This document shows, one piece after another, positions 10,811-22,728 of a stretch of 64,000 nucleotides of DNA. Every line of letters begins with the position of its first letter. Position 1 is the first letter of the stretch. A model generated the notes under the pieces. The model had not been told where the DNA came from. It made no database searches and worked only from the letters and a program-made list of their open reading frames with translations. The position numbers and the translations under genes were made by a program. This DNA is from Ehretia macrophylla (lineage: Eukaryota; Streptophyta; Magnoliopsida; Boraginales; Ehretiaceae), in NCBI GenBank assembly GCA_037974665.1, contig CM075771.1, positions 41,152,425 through 41,216,424 of the forward strand, written 5' to 3'.

Positions 10811-12979
10811 ATGATTTCTGACTTGAAAGGCATTGATCCCTCTGTGTGTATGCACAAAATTCATCTCGAGGAAGGAGTTACTCCTTCTCGAGAATTTCAG
10901 AGAAGACTAAATCCAAAGATGGGTGATGTCGTCCACAAGGAGATCATTAAGTTGCTTGATGCGGGTATTATATACCCAATTTCTGATAGTCCATGGGTAA
11001 GTCCGGTTCAAGTGGTACCGAAGAAATCTGGGATTACTGTGGTTCCAAATGATAAAGGTGAGCTAATTTCTACATGCACCACAACAGGGTGGCGTGTATG
11101 CATTGACTATAGAAAACTCAATTCCAAAACAAGGAAAGACCACTTCCCTTTACCCTTTCTTGACCAAGTCCTAGATAGAATAGCCAGACAAGGCTACTAC
11201 TGCTTTCTGGATGGGTATTCGGGATATAACCAAATCCCAGTCTTTCCTGAAGATCAGGAAAAGACTACATTCACATGCTCTTATGGGACCTTTGCGTTCC
11301 GACGCATGCCTTTCGGTCTTTGCAATGCTCCTGCGACGTTTCAAAGATGTGTGATGGCTCTTTTCTCAGACATGATTGAAAAGTTCATGGAAGTCTTTAT
11401 GGATGACTTCTCAGTATTTGGAACTACCTTCGACGAGTGCCTCACACACCTTTCTCTAGTGTTAGACCGATGCATTGAAACAAATTTGGTTCTAAGTTGG
11501 GAAAAGAGCCACTTTATGGTTAGGCAAGGTATAGTTCTGGGTCATGTTGTTACACATGATGGAATCCATGTGGACCCAGCCAAAGTCGAGCTAATAGAAA
11601 AGCTGCCCGCACCCAAGACGGTGCGTGATATCCGATTATTCCTTGGTCACGCCGGTTTTTATCGATGTTTCATCAAGGATTTCAGCCATATAGCCCGACC
11701 ACTCTCTAGTCTTCTAGCAAATGATACTAAGTTCAAATTTGATGACAAGTGCTCAGAAGCTTTTGAGAAACTTAAATCCTTACTATCCTCTGCTCCTATC
11801 ATCCAACCTCCTGACTACAGTCTCCCCTTTGAGATAATGTACGATGCATCAGACTATGCAGTGGGAGCTGTATTAGGACAGCGTAGGGATAAACTGCCAA
11901 CCGTGATTTATTATGCCAGCAAAACCTTGGACGATGCACAAAGGAACTATACAACCACTGAAAAGGAATTGCTAGCTGTAGTCTTCTCATTGGACAAATT
12001 CAGATCTTACATCCTAGGCTCCAAAGTAATAGTATACACGGACCACGCAGCTTTGCAGTATTTACTGACCAAAAAGGATACAAAGCCCCGTCTAATTCGT
12101 TGGCTATTACTCCTTCAAGAGTTTGACCTTGAGATCAAGGACAAGAAAGGAAGCGAGAATTCTGTTGCCGATCATCTATCACGTCTTATACGTGATTCTC
12201 CTATTGACTCTTTGCCTTTCAAAGACACGTTCCCTGATGAACAACTTTTTGCCATCTCACATAAGACCCCGTGGTATGCCCACTTTGTCAATTATTTAGC
12301 TGCCCAAGAATTTCCAACTCACTGGGGTAAAAGAGAAAAGGAACGGTTCAGGGCACAAGTCAAGTACTTTATCTGGGAAGATCCCTATCTTTTCAAGATT
12401 TGTGCCGATCAGGTCATTAGGAGATGTGTACCTAAGGAAGAGTTTGACAGTATACTCCAATTCTGCCACTCTGAAGCATGTGGTGGACATTTTGGAGGAA
12501 AAAGGACGGCTGCCAAAGTCCTTCAAAGTGGGTTCTTCTGGCCCACTCTTTTCAAAGATGCCCAGCAAATGTGTAAAAATTGCCCACAATGTCAACAAGC
12601 TGGCTCTATTTCAAGAAGGGACATGATGCCCCTTACACCTATCCTCATTTGTGAAATATTCGATGTATGGGGTATAGACTTCATGGGTCCTTTCCCTCCT
12701 TCCTCAGGCTATTCTTATATTCTTGTTGGTGTGGACTATGTTTCCAAGTGGGTAGAAGCAGTGGCAACCCGAACCAATGACCACAAAGTTGTGGTCAAGT
12801 TCATTAAAGATAATATCTTTTCTCGATTTGGGGTGCCACGTGTGCTTATAAGTGACGGAGGACAGCATTTCCGTCACAAGACAATAGAAGCCTTATTGAG
12901 AAAATACTCTGTCCACCATAAGATAGCAACGCCTTACCACCCACAAACAAGTGGGCAAGTGGAGGTATCAAATAGGTAG
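10811..12979 (+). pseudogene. pol: pol: reverse transcriptase, RNase H and integrase core
   Basis: 722 codons open. Reverse transcriptase covers residues about 40-290, with catalytic Asp in [10 protein letters not shown] (D134) and the YMDD-equivalent FMDD at 196-199. RNase H covers about 335-460, with D345, E385, D411 and D454. The integrase zinc finger has H553, H560, C591, C594, and the catalytic core has D623, D682, E718 with the D-x35-E spacing. All key residues are present. The TAG at 12977-12979 cuts the frame just after the catalytic Glu; the same frame continues beyond. The upstream TAG at 10796 and other lesions prevent a complete product. Confidence 0.93.
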
Positions 12980-13570
12980 ATTAAGTCAATTCTTCAGAAA
13001 ACGGTTAGGCCCGATCGCAAAGATTGGTCAAGTCGTCTGCATGACGCATTATGGGCCTACCGTACTGCTTTCAAAACTCCCATCGGTATGTCCCCGTATA
13101 GATTAGTATACGGTAAAGCTTGCCACTTTCCTGTTGAATTAGAGCATAAAGCCTATTGGGCTATTAAGGCCCTGAACTTTGACTTACAACAGGCAGGTGA
13201 AGGTAGGAAGTTGGCGTTGAGTGAACTGGAAGAGCTTCGTTTCGAAGCTTATGAGAATGCCAAGCTCTACAAAGAGAGAATGAAGAGGATTCATGATAGA
13301 TCTATTTTAAGAAAAACTTTCTCGCCTTCTGATAAAGTTTGGTTGTTTAACTCCAAATTGAAGTTCTTCCCAGGAAAGTTAAGAACAAGATGGGATGGTC
13401 CTTATGAAGTGGTTAAAGTATATCCTTCTGAAGTTATCTTAATTAAAAATCTCACAGATGGGCATGTCATCACAGTCAATGGACAAAGATTGAAACATGC
13501 ATTCAATCCAAATATGGTTCCTCATGAAGTTGAATATGTAGAACTTCAGGACCTTGCAGGCATTCCATAA
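12980..13570 (+). pseudogene. pol: integrase C-terminal part
   Basis: Same frame as the preceding integrase core, separated only by TAG 12977-12979, and open to a natural-looking TAA at 13568-13570. It holds the rest of the core and a GPY/F-type module ([10 protein letters not shown], about 13385-13414). No chromodomain follows, which excludes the chromovirus lineages. No env-like frame is seen downstream. Confidence 0.88.
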
Positions 13571-14208
13571 ATGAGATTCTGCCAAGCTAAAGGCATTACA
13601 ACTTAGCACAACCGTCTGGTTGAAGACGTTAAACTTAGCGCTACTAGGAGGCAACCTAGATTTAAAAAAAATGCTTATGTGTGTTTATTTTCCTTTGTCT
13701 GTGTGATTTTATGATTTTCTTAGTCCTCTGTATTTACTTTGTTTATGTATTTATAGATAACTCTTGAACCCCAGAAAAGAGGTTAAATGGTCTGGGTAGT
13801 TAAATTATTTGCTTAATATATTAGTTATTTTCCGTGACCATATTTCTTTGTGATTTCTCCCCTATATATTTGTTTGACATTTTTTATTTTTAGTATAGCT
13901 AACTTTTATTTTTGCTGTGTTGATGATAATCTGTAACATGCTGTGTCTACTAATCTTTAATTGCAGAATGATACATCTTTTGGCAAAAGTTAGTAGAAAG
14001 GCTTTGACATCAACATAATAATGCTTCATATCAGGTGATATCTTTCCTTACTACATTTCCCTTTATACCTGATCAATATGCGCTGTAGAGTAAGCAAACT
14101 ATAGGTTTGGGGATGTAGCATTTGTCATTATATTATTTCTTGCATATTACACTCTCACTGTCTTACATTGTTATTTGCTTGAGGACAAGCAAAGTTTCGG
14201 TGTGGGGG
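13571..14208 (+). other. Element 3' noncoding region ending in a PPT-like tract
   Basis: AT-rich sequence without a credible gene follows integrase. It ends in GTGTGGGGG at 14200-14208, preceded by GAGGACAAGCAAAG, a context like that just before the 3' LTR in related elements. It is therefore the best candidate polypurine tract, but the expected LTR copy does not follow. Confidence 0.55.
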
Positions 14209-14814
14209 TGCGTGTATTTCATGAAAATCTTTTTCAAAATATGCAAGAAATACACTATTTGTGTTCATGAGAAAGAGTATTTGCTATCTTACTTATTTAA
14301 AGGAAGATGATTTAGATTATTTGAGAACTTTTATTGTTAGCTATGTGTTGTGAAAAACTCTAAGGAAACTCTGTAAGAAAAACTTTGGGGTATTGTATCC
14401 ATGAGTAAACCTAGCTGTTCTTCTTTTCTTCAATTGATAGCTATGTGATTATGAAAGGACTGAGATAGGATTACCGTTTATTATAAGAACTTCTTGTGAT
14501 TGAAACCTGAACCCTTATGCCATGTCTGTACAATATGTTATGTTATTTTGTCTGTATGTACACTCTGAAAAAAAAAAAGAAGAAAAAGAAAAAGAAAAAA
14601 AAAACAACAAAGAAAACAAAAAAAAAAAATAGAAAAAGAAACAAATAGAGTTGTACATACCTTTACTGTTGAATAAAACTTTTGGTGTAAATATGTTGTA
14701 AATCTCTAAGCAACACTATCCTAGACATTGTAATTTAGGATATGTGCTATAGTGTAAGGTTTCGAGCCTGGATATCTCGGGTGATTAAGGCACGTAGGGG
14801 TCCCTTCGGTGCCC
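14209..14814 (+). other. Unassigned 3' tail of the insertion (no matching LTR)
   Basis: 606 bp from a TG after the PPT-like tract to the return of 5S spacer sequence. It does not resemble the 1.7-kb 5' LTR by eye. It includes an A/G tract bracketed by an inverted repeat (14554-14660). It may be a foreign 3' end, a remnant of noncoding DNA upstream of a lost LTR, or filler DNA. Confidence 0.5.
14554..14660 (+). repeat. A/G-rich tract bracketed by an inverted repeat
   Basis: Left arm GTATGTACACTCT (14554-14566) pairs with right arm AGAGTTGTACATAC (14647-14660) with one extra base. The roughly 80 bases between them on the + strand are nearly all A and G, with a few C and T. Confidence 0.75.
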
Positions 14815-15285
14815 TAGACAACTTCGCTTCACGTAGAGGTCGGGCCTGAAAACCTAGGGCGTAGGTTTTGTGATCAGGTCTCCGTCGCTTCGGTGCCCAT
14901 AACTTTTGATCCGTAAGGAGTTACGCGGCACACAGCATACAGTTGCAAAGCTCTCTGAGAGCTCTACAACCGGGGCAGCCAGCTTACTCTCTATGCCCCT
15001 TTTTTTAGCCCAAAATCGAACGTTTTCATCAGTTTCAAGCCACTTTTCTTTTTTGCCCAATTTTTCCATCCCGGATCGTACGTCGTGAGCTGTTAAAACG
15101 ACGACAACCTGACTCGCTGTACATCAGAGGGCCCTACAACATGTCGATATCACATCTTGAGAGGATGCTGCGTTGTTGAAGCGGATGTGTTCTCATTAAG
15201 CCCATTGGGCCTTTTGAATGGGCCATCTCTCTAGGCTGGCTCTGTGAACCGTTAACACATATAGGAATTGTGCCCTCAACATGAC

Positions 15286-15404
15286 GGGTGCGATCATACC
15301 AGCACTAATGCACCGGTTCCCATCAGAGCTTAGCAGTTAAGTGTGCTTGGGCGAGAGTAGTACTAGAATGGGTGACCCCCTGTGAAGTCCTCATGTTGCA
15401 CCCC
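15286..15404 (+). rRNA. 5S rRNA gene 10 (divergent)
   Basis: Full length. Nine changes: a32t, a43g, c46t, c47a, a49c, c57t, g82a, g98t, g108a. a32t destroys the usual GGATCC site; c57t and g82a hit the A and C boxes. It shares a49c with gene 7 and c47a, a49c, g98t with gene 21. Confidence 0.93.
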
Positions 15405-15963
15405 CTTTTCAATTTTTTTAGCCCTGGTTAGGGTTGCCAAGATACTTTATCCACCAAATCTCTATTACCGAATCCCACGAAACATTGGGCAAGACAACTT
15501 CGCTTCACGTAGAGGCCGGGCCCGCAAACCGAGGGCGTAGGGTTTGTGACCAGGTCTCCGTCGCTCCGCTGCCCATAACTTTTGATCCGTAAGGAGTTAC
15601 ACGGCGCACAACATACCGTTGCAAAGCACTCTAAGAGTTCTACGACGGTGGCAGCTGGCTTGCGCGCTGTGCCCATTTTCGGAGCCCAAAATCGAACGTT
15701 TTCATTAGTTTCAGTCCACTTTTCTTCTTTTTCTCTGTTTTTCCATTCCGGATCGTACGTCGTGAGCTGTTAAAAGGACGACAACCTAACTCGCGGGACA
15801 TCAGAGGGCTTTACAATGTTTTTGATATCACGTCTTGCGAGGATGTTGCGTTGTTGAAGCGGATGGGTTGTCGTTAAGCCCATTGGGCCTTTTGAATGGG
15901 CCATCTCTCCAGGCTGGCATTGTGAACCGTTAACACATATAGGAATGGTGCCCTCAACATGAC

Positions 15964-16082
15964 GGGTGTGATCATACCAGCACTAATGCACCGGATCCCA
16001 TCAGAACTCCGATGTTAAGCGTGCTTGGGCGAGAGTAGTACTAGGATGGGTGACCCCCTGGGAAGTCCTCGTGTTGCACACA
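15964..16082 (+). rRNA. 5S rRNA gene 11
   Basis: Full length. Changes: c6t, a50t, c117a, c119a. The 3' end reads CACACA instead of CACCCC, which weakens pairing with the 5' end. Confidence 0.94.
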
Positions 16083-16640
16083 CTTTTCAATTTTTTTTGC
16101 CCTGGTTAGGGTTGCCAAGATACTTTATCCACCAAATCTCTATTATCGAATCCCACGGATCATTGGACAAGACAACTTCGCTTTACATAGAAGCCGGGCC
16201 CGCAAACCGAGGGCGTAGGGTTTGTGACCACGTCTCCGTCGCTCAGGTGCCCATAACTTTTGATCCGTAAGGAGTTATGCGGTGCACAGTATACCATTAC
16301 AAAGCTCTCTGAGAGCAATACGACGGGTGCAGCCTCCTTGCTCGCTGTGCCTATTTTTGGAGACCAAAATCGAATGTTTCCATTAGTTTCAGGCCATTTT
16401 TCTTCTTTTGCTCTGTTTTTTCGTCCCGGATCGTACATCGTGAGTTGTAAAAAGGGCGACAACCTAACTCGCGGGACATCAGAGGGCCCTACAGCGAGTC
16501 GATATCACGTCTTGCAAGGATGCTGCGTTGTTGAAGCAGATGGGTTGTCATTAAGCCCATTGGGCCTTTTGAATTGGCCATCTCTCTAGGCTGGCACTGT
16601 GAACTGTTAACACATATAGGAATTGTACCCTCAAGAAGAC

Positions 16641-16759
16641 GGGTGCGATCATACCAGCACTAATGCACCGGATCCCATCAGAACTCTGAAGTTAAGCATG
16701 CTTGGGCGAGAGTAGTACTAGGATTGGTGACCCCTTGTGAAGTCCTCGTGTTGCACCCC
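16641..16759 (+). rRNA. 5S rRNA gene 12
   Basis: Full length. Changes: c47t, g58a, g85t, c95t, g98t. It has both an A-box CpG change (g58a) and a C-box change (g85t). Confidence 0.94.
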
Positions 16760-17317
16760 GTTTTCAATATTTTTTTCCCTGGTTTGGGTTGCCAAGATAC
16801 TTTATCCACCAAATCTCTATTACCGAATCCCACGGAACATTAGGCAAGACAACTTTGCTTCACATAGAGGCCGGGCCCGCAAATCGAGGGCGTAGGGTTT
16901 GTGACCAGGTCTCCGTCGCTCTAGTGCCCATAACTTTTGATCCGTCAGAAGTTACGCAGAGCACAGCATACTGTTGCAAAGCTATTTGAGAGCACTACGA
17001 CGGGGGCAGCCAACTTGCTAGCTATGCCCGTTTTTGGAGCCCAAAATCGAACGTTTTCATTAGTTTCAGGACACTTTTGTTCTTTTGCTCCATTTTTTCG
17101 TCCCGGATCGTACATTGTGAGTTGTTAAAAGGACGACAACCTGACTCGCCGGACATCAGAGGGCCCTACAATGTTTTGATATCACGTATTGCGAGGATGC
17201 TGCGTTGTTGAAGCGAATGGGTTGTCGTTAAGCCCATTGGGCCTTTTGAATGAGCCATCTCTCTAGGCTGGGACTGTGAACCGTTAACACATATAGGAAT
17301 TGTGCCCTCAACAGGAC

Positions 17318-17436
17318 GGGTGCGATCATACCAGCACTAATGCACTGTATCCCATCAGAACTCCGTAGTTAAGCGTGCTTGGGCGAGAGTAGTACTATGA
17401 TGGGTGACACCTTGGGAAGTCCTTGTGTTGTACCCC
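17318..17436 (+). rRNA. 5S rRNA gene 13
   Basis: Full length. Changes: c29t, g31t, a49t, g81t, c92a, c95t, c107t, c114t. The leader reads ACAGGACGGG, as before genes 22 and 25. Confidence 0.93.
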
Positions 17437-17994
17437 ATTTTCAATTTTTTTTGCCGTAGTTAGGGTTGCCAAGATACTTTATCCACCAAATCTCTATTAC
17501 CAAATCCCACGGAACATTGGGCAAGACAACTTCGCTTCACGTAGATGTTGGGCCCACAAATCGAGGGCGTAGGGTTTATGACCAAGTCTCCGTCGCTCCG
17601 GTGCCCATAACTTTTGATCTGTAAGGAGTTACGCGGCGCACAGCATACCGTTGGAAAGCTCTCTGAGAGCTCTATGACGGGGGTAGCAAGCTTGCTCGCT
17701 TTTCCCATTTTTGTACCCAAAAATCGAACGTTTTCATCAATTTAAAGAAACTTTTCTTTTTTTGCCCTGTTTTTGGGTCCCGAATCGTACGTCGTGAGCT
17801 GTTAAAAGGACGACAACCTGACTCACGGTACATTAGAGGGCCCTACAACGTGTCGATATCACGTCTTGTGAGGATGCTACGTTGTTGAAGCGGATGGGTT
17901 GTGGTTAAGCCCATTGGGCTTTTTGAATGGGCCATCTCTCTAGGCTGGGACTATGAACCGTTAACACATATAGGAATTGTTCCCTCAACATGAT

Positions 17995-18114
17995 GGGTGT
18001 GATCATACCAGCACTAATGCATCGGATCCCATCAGAACTCTGAAGTTAAGCGTGCTTGGGCGAGAGTAGTACTAGGATGGGTGACCCCCTTGGAAGTCCT
18101 CGTGTTGCAACCCC
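17995..18114 (+). rRNA. 5S rRNA gene 14
   Basis: 120 nt because of one extra A near position 115. Changes: c6t, c28t, c47t, g97t. g97t and the TTCCCTCAAC leader are shared with gene 26. Confidence 0.94.
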
Positions 18115-18670
18115 TTTTCAATATTTTTTGCCCTGGTTAGGGTTGCCAAGATACTTTATCCACCAAATCTCTATTACCAAATCCCACAGAACATTGGGCA
18201 AGACAACTTCACTTCATGTAGAGGCCGGCTCCGCAAACAGAGGGTGAAGGGTTTGTGACCAGGTCTCTGTCGATCCAGTGCCCATAACTTTTGATCTGTA
18301 AAGAGTTACACGGTGCACAGCATACCGTTGCAAAGCTCTCTGAGAGCTCTACGATGGGGGCAGCCAACTTGCTCGTTGTGCCCATTTTGGAGGCCAAAAT
18401 CAAACATTTTCATCAGTTTCAAGCCACTTTTCTTCTCTTGCTCTGTTTTTCCATCCCGGATCGTACGTCATGAGCTATTAAAAGGACGACCACCTGACTC
18501 GCGGGACATCATAGGGCCCTACAATGTGTCTATATCACGTCTTGCGAGGATGCTACGTTGTTGAAGTGGATGGGTTGTCGTTAAGCCCATTGGGCCTTTT
18601 GAATGGGCCATCACTCTAGGCTGGGACTGTGAACCGTTAACACATATAGGAATTGTGCACTCAACATGAC

Positions 18671-18789
18671 GGGCGCGATCATACCAGCACTAATGCATCG
18701 GATCCCATCAGAACTCCGAAGTTAAGCATGCTTGGGCGAGAGTAGTACTCGGATGGGTGACCCCCTATGAAGTCCTCGTGTTGCGCCCC
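18671..18789 (+). rRNA. 5S rRNA gene 15
   Basis: Full length. Changes: t4c, c28t, g58a, a80c, g97a, g98t, a115g. g97a/g98t and the GTGCACTCAAC leader are shared with gene 27. Confidence 0.94.
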
Positions 18790-19347
18790 CTTTTCAATTT
18801 TTTTTGCCCTAGTTGGGGTTGCCAAGATACTTTATCCGCCAAATCTCGATTACCGAATCCCACGGAACATTGGGCAAGACAACTTCGCTTTACGTAGAGG
18901 CCGGGCCCGCAAATCGAGGGCGTAGGGTTTGTGACCAGGTGTCCGTCGCTCCGGTACCCATAACTTTTGATCCGTAAGGAGTAACGCGGCGCACAGCATA
19001 CCGTTGCAAAGCTCTTTGAGAGCTCTAGAACGTGGGCAACCATCTTGCTCACTGTGCCCCTTTTTGGAGCCCAAAATCAAACGTTGTCATCAGTTTCAGT
19101 CCACCTTTCTTCTTTAGCTCTATTTTTCCGTCACAAATTGTACGTCGTGAGCTGTTAAAAGGACGACAACCTGACTCGCGGGATATCCGAGTGCCCTACA
19201 ACGTGTCGATATCACGTCTTGTGAGAATGCTGCGTTGTTGAAGCGGATGGATTGTCGTTAAGCCCATTGGGCCTTTTGAATGGGCCATCTCTCTAAGATG
19301 GGGCAGTGAACCGTTAACACATATAGGAATTGTGCCCTCAACATGAC

Positions 19348-19466
19348 GGGTGTGATCATACCAGCACTAATGCACCGGATCCCATTAGAACTCCGAAGTT
19401 AAGCGTGCTTTGGCGAGAGTAGTACTAGGATAGGTGACTCGCTGGGAAGTCATCGTGTTGCATCCC
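19348..19466 (+). rRNA. 5S rRNA gene 16 (divergent)
   Basis: Full length. Changes: c6t, c39t, g64t, g85a, c92t, c94g, c105a, c116t. Several fall in the C box. Confidence 0.93.
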
Positions 19467-20023
19467 TTTTCAAACTTTTTTGCCCTGGTTATGGTTGCCA
19501 AGATACTTTATCCACCAAATCTCTATTACCGAATCCCACGGAACATTGGGCAAGACATCTTCGCTTCACGTAGAGGCCGGGCCCACAAACCGAGGGCGTA
19601 GGGTTTGCGACCAAGTCTCCGTCGCTCCGGTGCCCATAACTTTTGATCCGTAAGGAGTTACGCAGCGCACAGCATACCGTTGTAAAGCTCTCTGAGAGCT
19701 CTACGATATGGGCAACAAGCTTGCTCGCCGTGCCCCTTTTTGGAGCACAAAATCAAACGTTTTCATCAGTTTCAGGCCACTTTTCTTCTTTCGCTTTGTT
19801 TTTCTGTCCCGGATCGTATGTCGTGAGTTGTTTAAAGGACGACAACCTGACTCACAGGACATCAGAGGGCACTACAACTTGTCGATATCACGTCTTGCGA
19901 GGATGCTGCTTTGTTGAAGCGGATGGGTTGTCGTTAAGCCCATTGGGCCTTTTGAATGAGCCATCTCTCTAGGCTGGGACTGTGAAACGTTAACACATAT
20001 AGGAATTGTGCCCTCAACATGAT

Positions 20024-20142
20024 GGATGCGATCATACCAGCACTAATGCTTCGGATCCTATCAGAACTCCAAAGTTAAGCGTCCCTGGGCGAGAGTAGTA
20101 TTAGGATGGGTGACCCCCTGTGAAGTCCTCGTGTTGTAGCCC
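20024..20142 (+). rRNA. 5S rRNA gene 17 (divergent)
   Basis: Full length. Eleven changes: g3a, a27t, c28t, c36t, g48a, g60c, t62c, c78t, g98t, c114t, c116g. The A box is altered at two sites. Confidence 0.92.
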
Positions 20143-20700
20143 CTTTTCAATTTTTTTTGCCCTGGTTAGGGTTGCCAAGATACTTTATCCCCCAAATCTC
20201 TATTACCGAATCCCACGAAAAATTGGGCAAGACAACTTCGCTTCACGTAGAGGCCGGGCCCGCAAACCGAGGGTGTAGGGTTTGTGACCAAGTCTCCGTC
20301 ACTCCGGTGCCCATAAATTTCGATCCGTAAGGAGTTACGCGGTGCACAGCATACCGTTGCAAAGCTCTCTGAGAGCTCTACGATGTGGGCAGCTAGGTTG
20401 CTCGCTATGCCCGTTTTTGGATCCCAAAATCGAACGTTTTCATCAGTTTCAGTCCACTTTTCTTCTTTTGCCCTTTTTTTCCGTCCCGGATCGTACGTCG
20501 TGAGCTGTTAAAAGAATGACAACCTGACTCGCGGGTCATCAGAAGGCCCTACAACGTGTCGATATCACGTCTTGCGAGGATGCTATGTTGTTGAAGTGGA
20601 TGGGTTATCGTTAAGCCCATTGGACCTTTTGAATGGGCCATCTCTCTAGGCTGGGACTGTGAACCGTTAACACACATAGGAATTGTGCCCTCAACAGGAC

Positions 20701-20819
20701 GAGTGCGATCATACCAGCACTAATGCACCGGATCCCATCAGAACTCCGAAGTTAAGCGTGCTTGGGCGAGAGTAGTACTAGGATGGGTGACCCCTTGGGA
20801 AGTCCTCGTGTTGCACCTC
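20701..20819 (+). rRNA. 5S rRNA gene 18
   Basis: Full length with three changes (g2a, c95t, c118t). The internal promoter is otherwise intact. Confidence 0.95.
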
Positions 20820-21376
20820 CTTTTCAATTTTTTTTGGCCCGTTAGGGTTCCCAAGATACTTTATCCACCAAATCTCTATTACCGAATCCCAAGGAACATT
20901 GGGCAAGACAACTTCGCTTCACGTAGAGGCCGGGCCAGCAAACCGAGGGCGTAGGGTTTATAACCAAGTCTTCGTCGCTCCGGTGCCCATAACTTTTGAT
21001 CCGTAAGGAGTTACGCAGCGCACAGCATACCGTTGCAAAGCTCTCTGAGAGCTCTACGACAGGGGTAGCCAGCTTCCTCGTTGTGCTCATTTTTGGAGCC
21101 CAAAATCGAACGTTTTCATCAGTTTCATGCCATTTTTCTTCTTTTGCTATATTTTTCCGTCACGGATCGTACGGCGTGAGCTGTTAAAAGGACGACAACC
21201 TGACTCACTTGACATCAGAGGGCCCTACAATGTGTCGATATCACATCTTGCGAGGATGTTGCATTGTTGAAGCGGATGGGTTGTCGTTAAGCCCATTGGG
21301 CCTTTTGAATGGGCCATCTCTCTAGGTGGGGACTGTGAACCGTTAACACATATAAGAATTGTGCCCTCAACATGAC

Positions 21377-21495
21377 GGGTACGATCATACCAGTACTAAT
21401 GCACCGGATCCCATCAAAACTCCGAAGTTAAGCGTGCTTGGGCGAGAGTAGTACTAGGATGGGTGACGCCCTGGGAAGTACTCGTGTTGCACCCC
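21377..21495 (+). rRNA. 5S rRNA gene 19
   Basis: Full length. Changes: g5a, c18t, g41a, c92g, c104a. Confidence 0.94.
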
Positions 21496-22053
21496 CTTTT
21501 CAATTTTTTTTGCCCTGGTTAGGGTTGCCAAGATAATTTATCTACCAAATCTCTATTACCGAATCCCACGGAACAATTGACAAGACAACTTCGCTTCACG
21601 TAGAGGCCGGGCCTGCAAACCGAGGGCGTAGTGTTTGTGACCAGGTTTCCGTCGCTCCGGTGCCCATAACTTTTGATCCGTAAGGAATTACGCAGCGCAC
21701 ATCATACCGTTGCAAAGCACTCTGAGAGCTGTACGACAGGGGCAGCCAGCTTGCTCGCTATGCACATTTTTGGAGCCCAAAATCGAACGTTTTCATCAGT
21801 TTCAGGTAACTTTTCTTCTTTTACCATATTTTTCTGTCCCGGATCGTACTTCATGAGCTGTTAAAAGGACGACAACCTGACTCGCGGGACATTAGATTGC
21901 CCTACAATGTGTCGATATCAGATCTTGCGAGGATGCTGCATTGTTGAAGCGAATGGGTTGTCGTTAAGCCCATTAGGCCTTTTGAATGGGCCATCTCTCT
22001 AGGCTGGGACTGTGAATTGTTAACACATATAGGAATTGTGCCCTCAAGATGAC

Positions 22054-22172
22054 GGGTGCGATCATACCAGCACTAATGCACTGGATCCCATCAGAACTCC
22101 GAAGTTAAGCGTGCTTGGGCAAGAGTAGTACTAGGATGGGTGACCCCATGGGAATTCCTCGTGTTGCACCCC
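22054..22172 (+). rRNA. 5S rRNA gene 20
   Basis: Full length. Changes: c29t, g68a, c95a, g102t. g68a is a CpG change in the intermediate element. Confidence 0.94.
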
Positions 22173-22728
22173 CTTTTCAATTTTTTTTGCCCTGGTTAGG
22201 GTTGCCAAGATACTTTATCCACCAAATCTCTATTACTGAATCCCACTAAACATTGGGCAAGACAACTTCGCTTCACGTAGAGGTCGGGCCCGTAAACCGA
22301 GGGCATAGGCTTTGTGACAGGGTCTCCGTCGCTTCGGTGCCCATAACTTTTGACTCGTAAGGAGTTACGCGGCGCACAGAATCAGTTGCAAAGCTTTCTG
22401 AGAGCTCTACGACAGGGGAAGCCAGCTTGCTCGTTATGCCAGTTTTTGTAGCCCAAAATTGAACGTTTTCATCAGTTTCAAGCCACTTTTCTTTTTTGCC
22501 CAATTTTTTCGTCCCGAATCGTACGTCGTGAGCTGTTAAAACAATGACAACATGACTCGCTGTACATCAGAGGGCCCTACAACGTGTCAATATCACATCT
22601 TGCGAGGATGCTGCGTTGTTGAAGCGGAAGGGTTGTCGTTAAGTCCATTGGGCCTTTTGAATGGGCCATCTCTCTAGGCTGGCTCTGTGAACCGTTAACA
22701 CATATAGGAATTGTGCCCTCAACATGAC

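Larger units (their letters stand above)
6094..14814 (+). mobile_element. Degenerate Athila-lineage Ty3/Gypsy LTR retrotransposon
   Basis: An 8.7-kb insertion in a 5S spacer, with the array on both sides in matching phase. Order seen: LTR-like 5' region, primer binding site matching tRNA-Asp, gag, protease, reverse transcriptase, RNase H, integrase. This is the Ty3/Gypsy order. No chromodomain is seen. The long 5' LTR, the tRNA-Asp site and the gag and protease style (DLG catalytic motif) point to the Athila lineage. Every gene is broken by stops or frameshifts, so it is not autonomous. No matching 3' LTR is seen at the 3' end, and no clear target duplication: the 5' flank ends TTAGG and the 3' flank begins TAGAC. 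Confidence 0.85.

Noticed and set aside
8587-12598. Antisense open frames within gag and pol (up to 106 codons)
   Set aside because: They mirror the strong coding signal of the + strand and have no recognisable domain.
13571-14310. Possible env-like gene downstream of integrase
   Set aside because: Only short open frames (at most 62 codons), without signal peptide or transmembrane pattern of note.
14209-14814. Candidate 3' LTR of the Athila-type element
   Set aside because: It follows a plausible polypurine tract and starts TG, but it does not match the 5' LTR in sequence, is about a third of its length and ends CCC instead of CA. Kept only as an unassigned tail.
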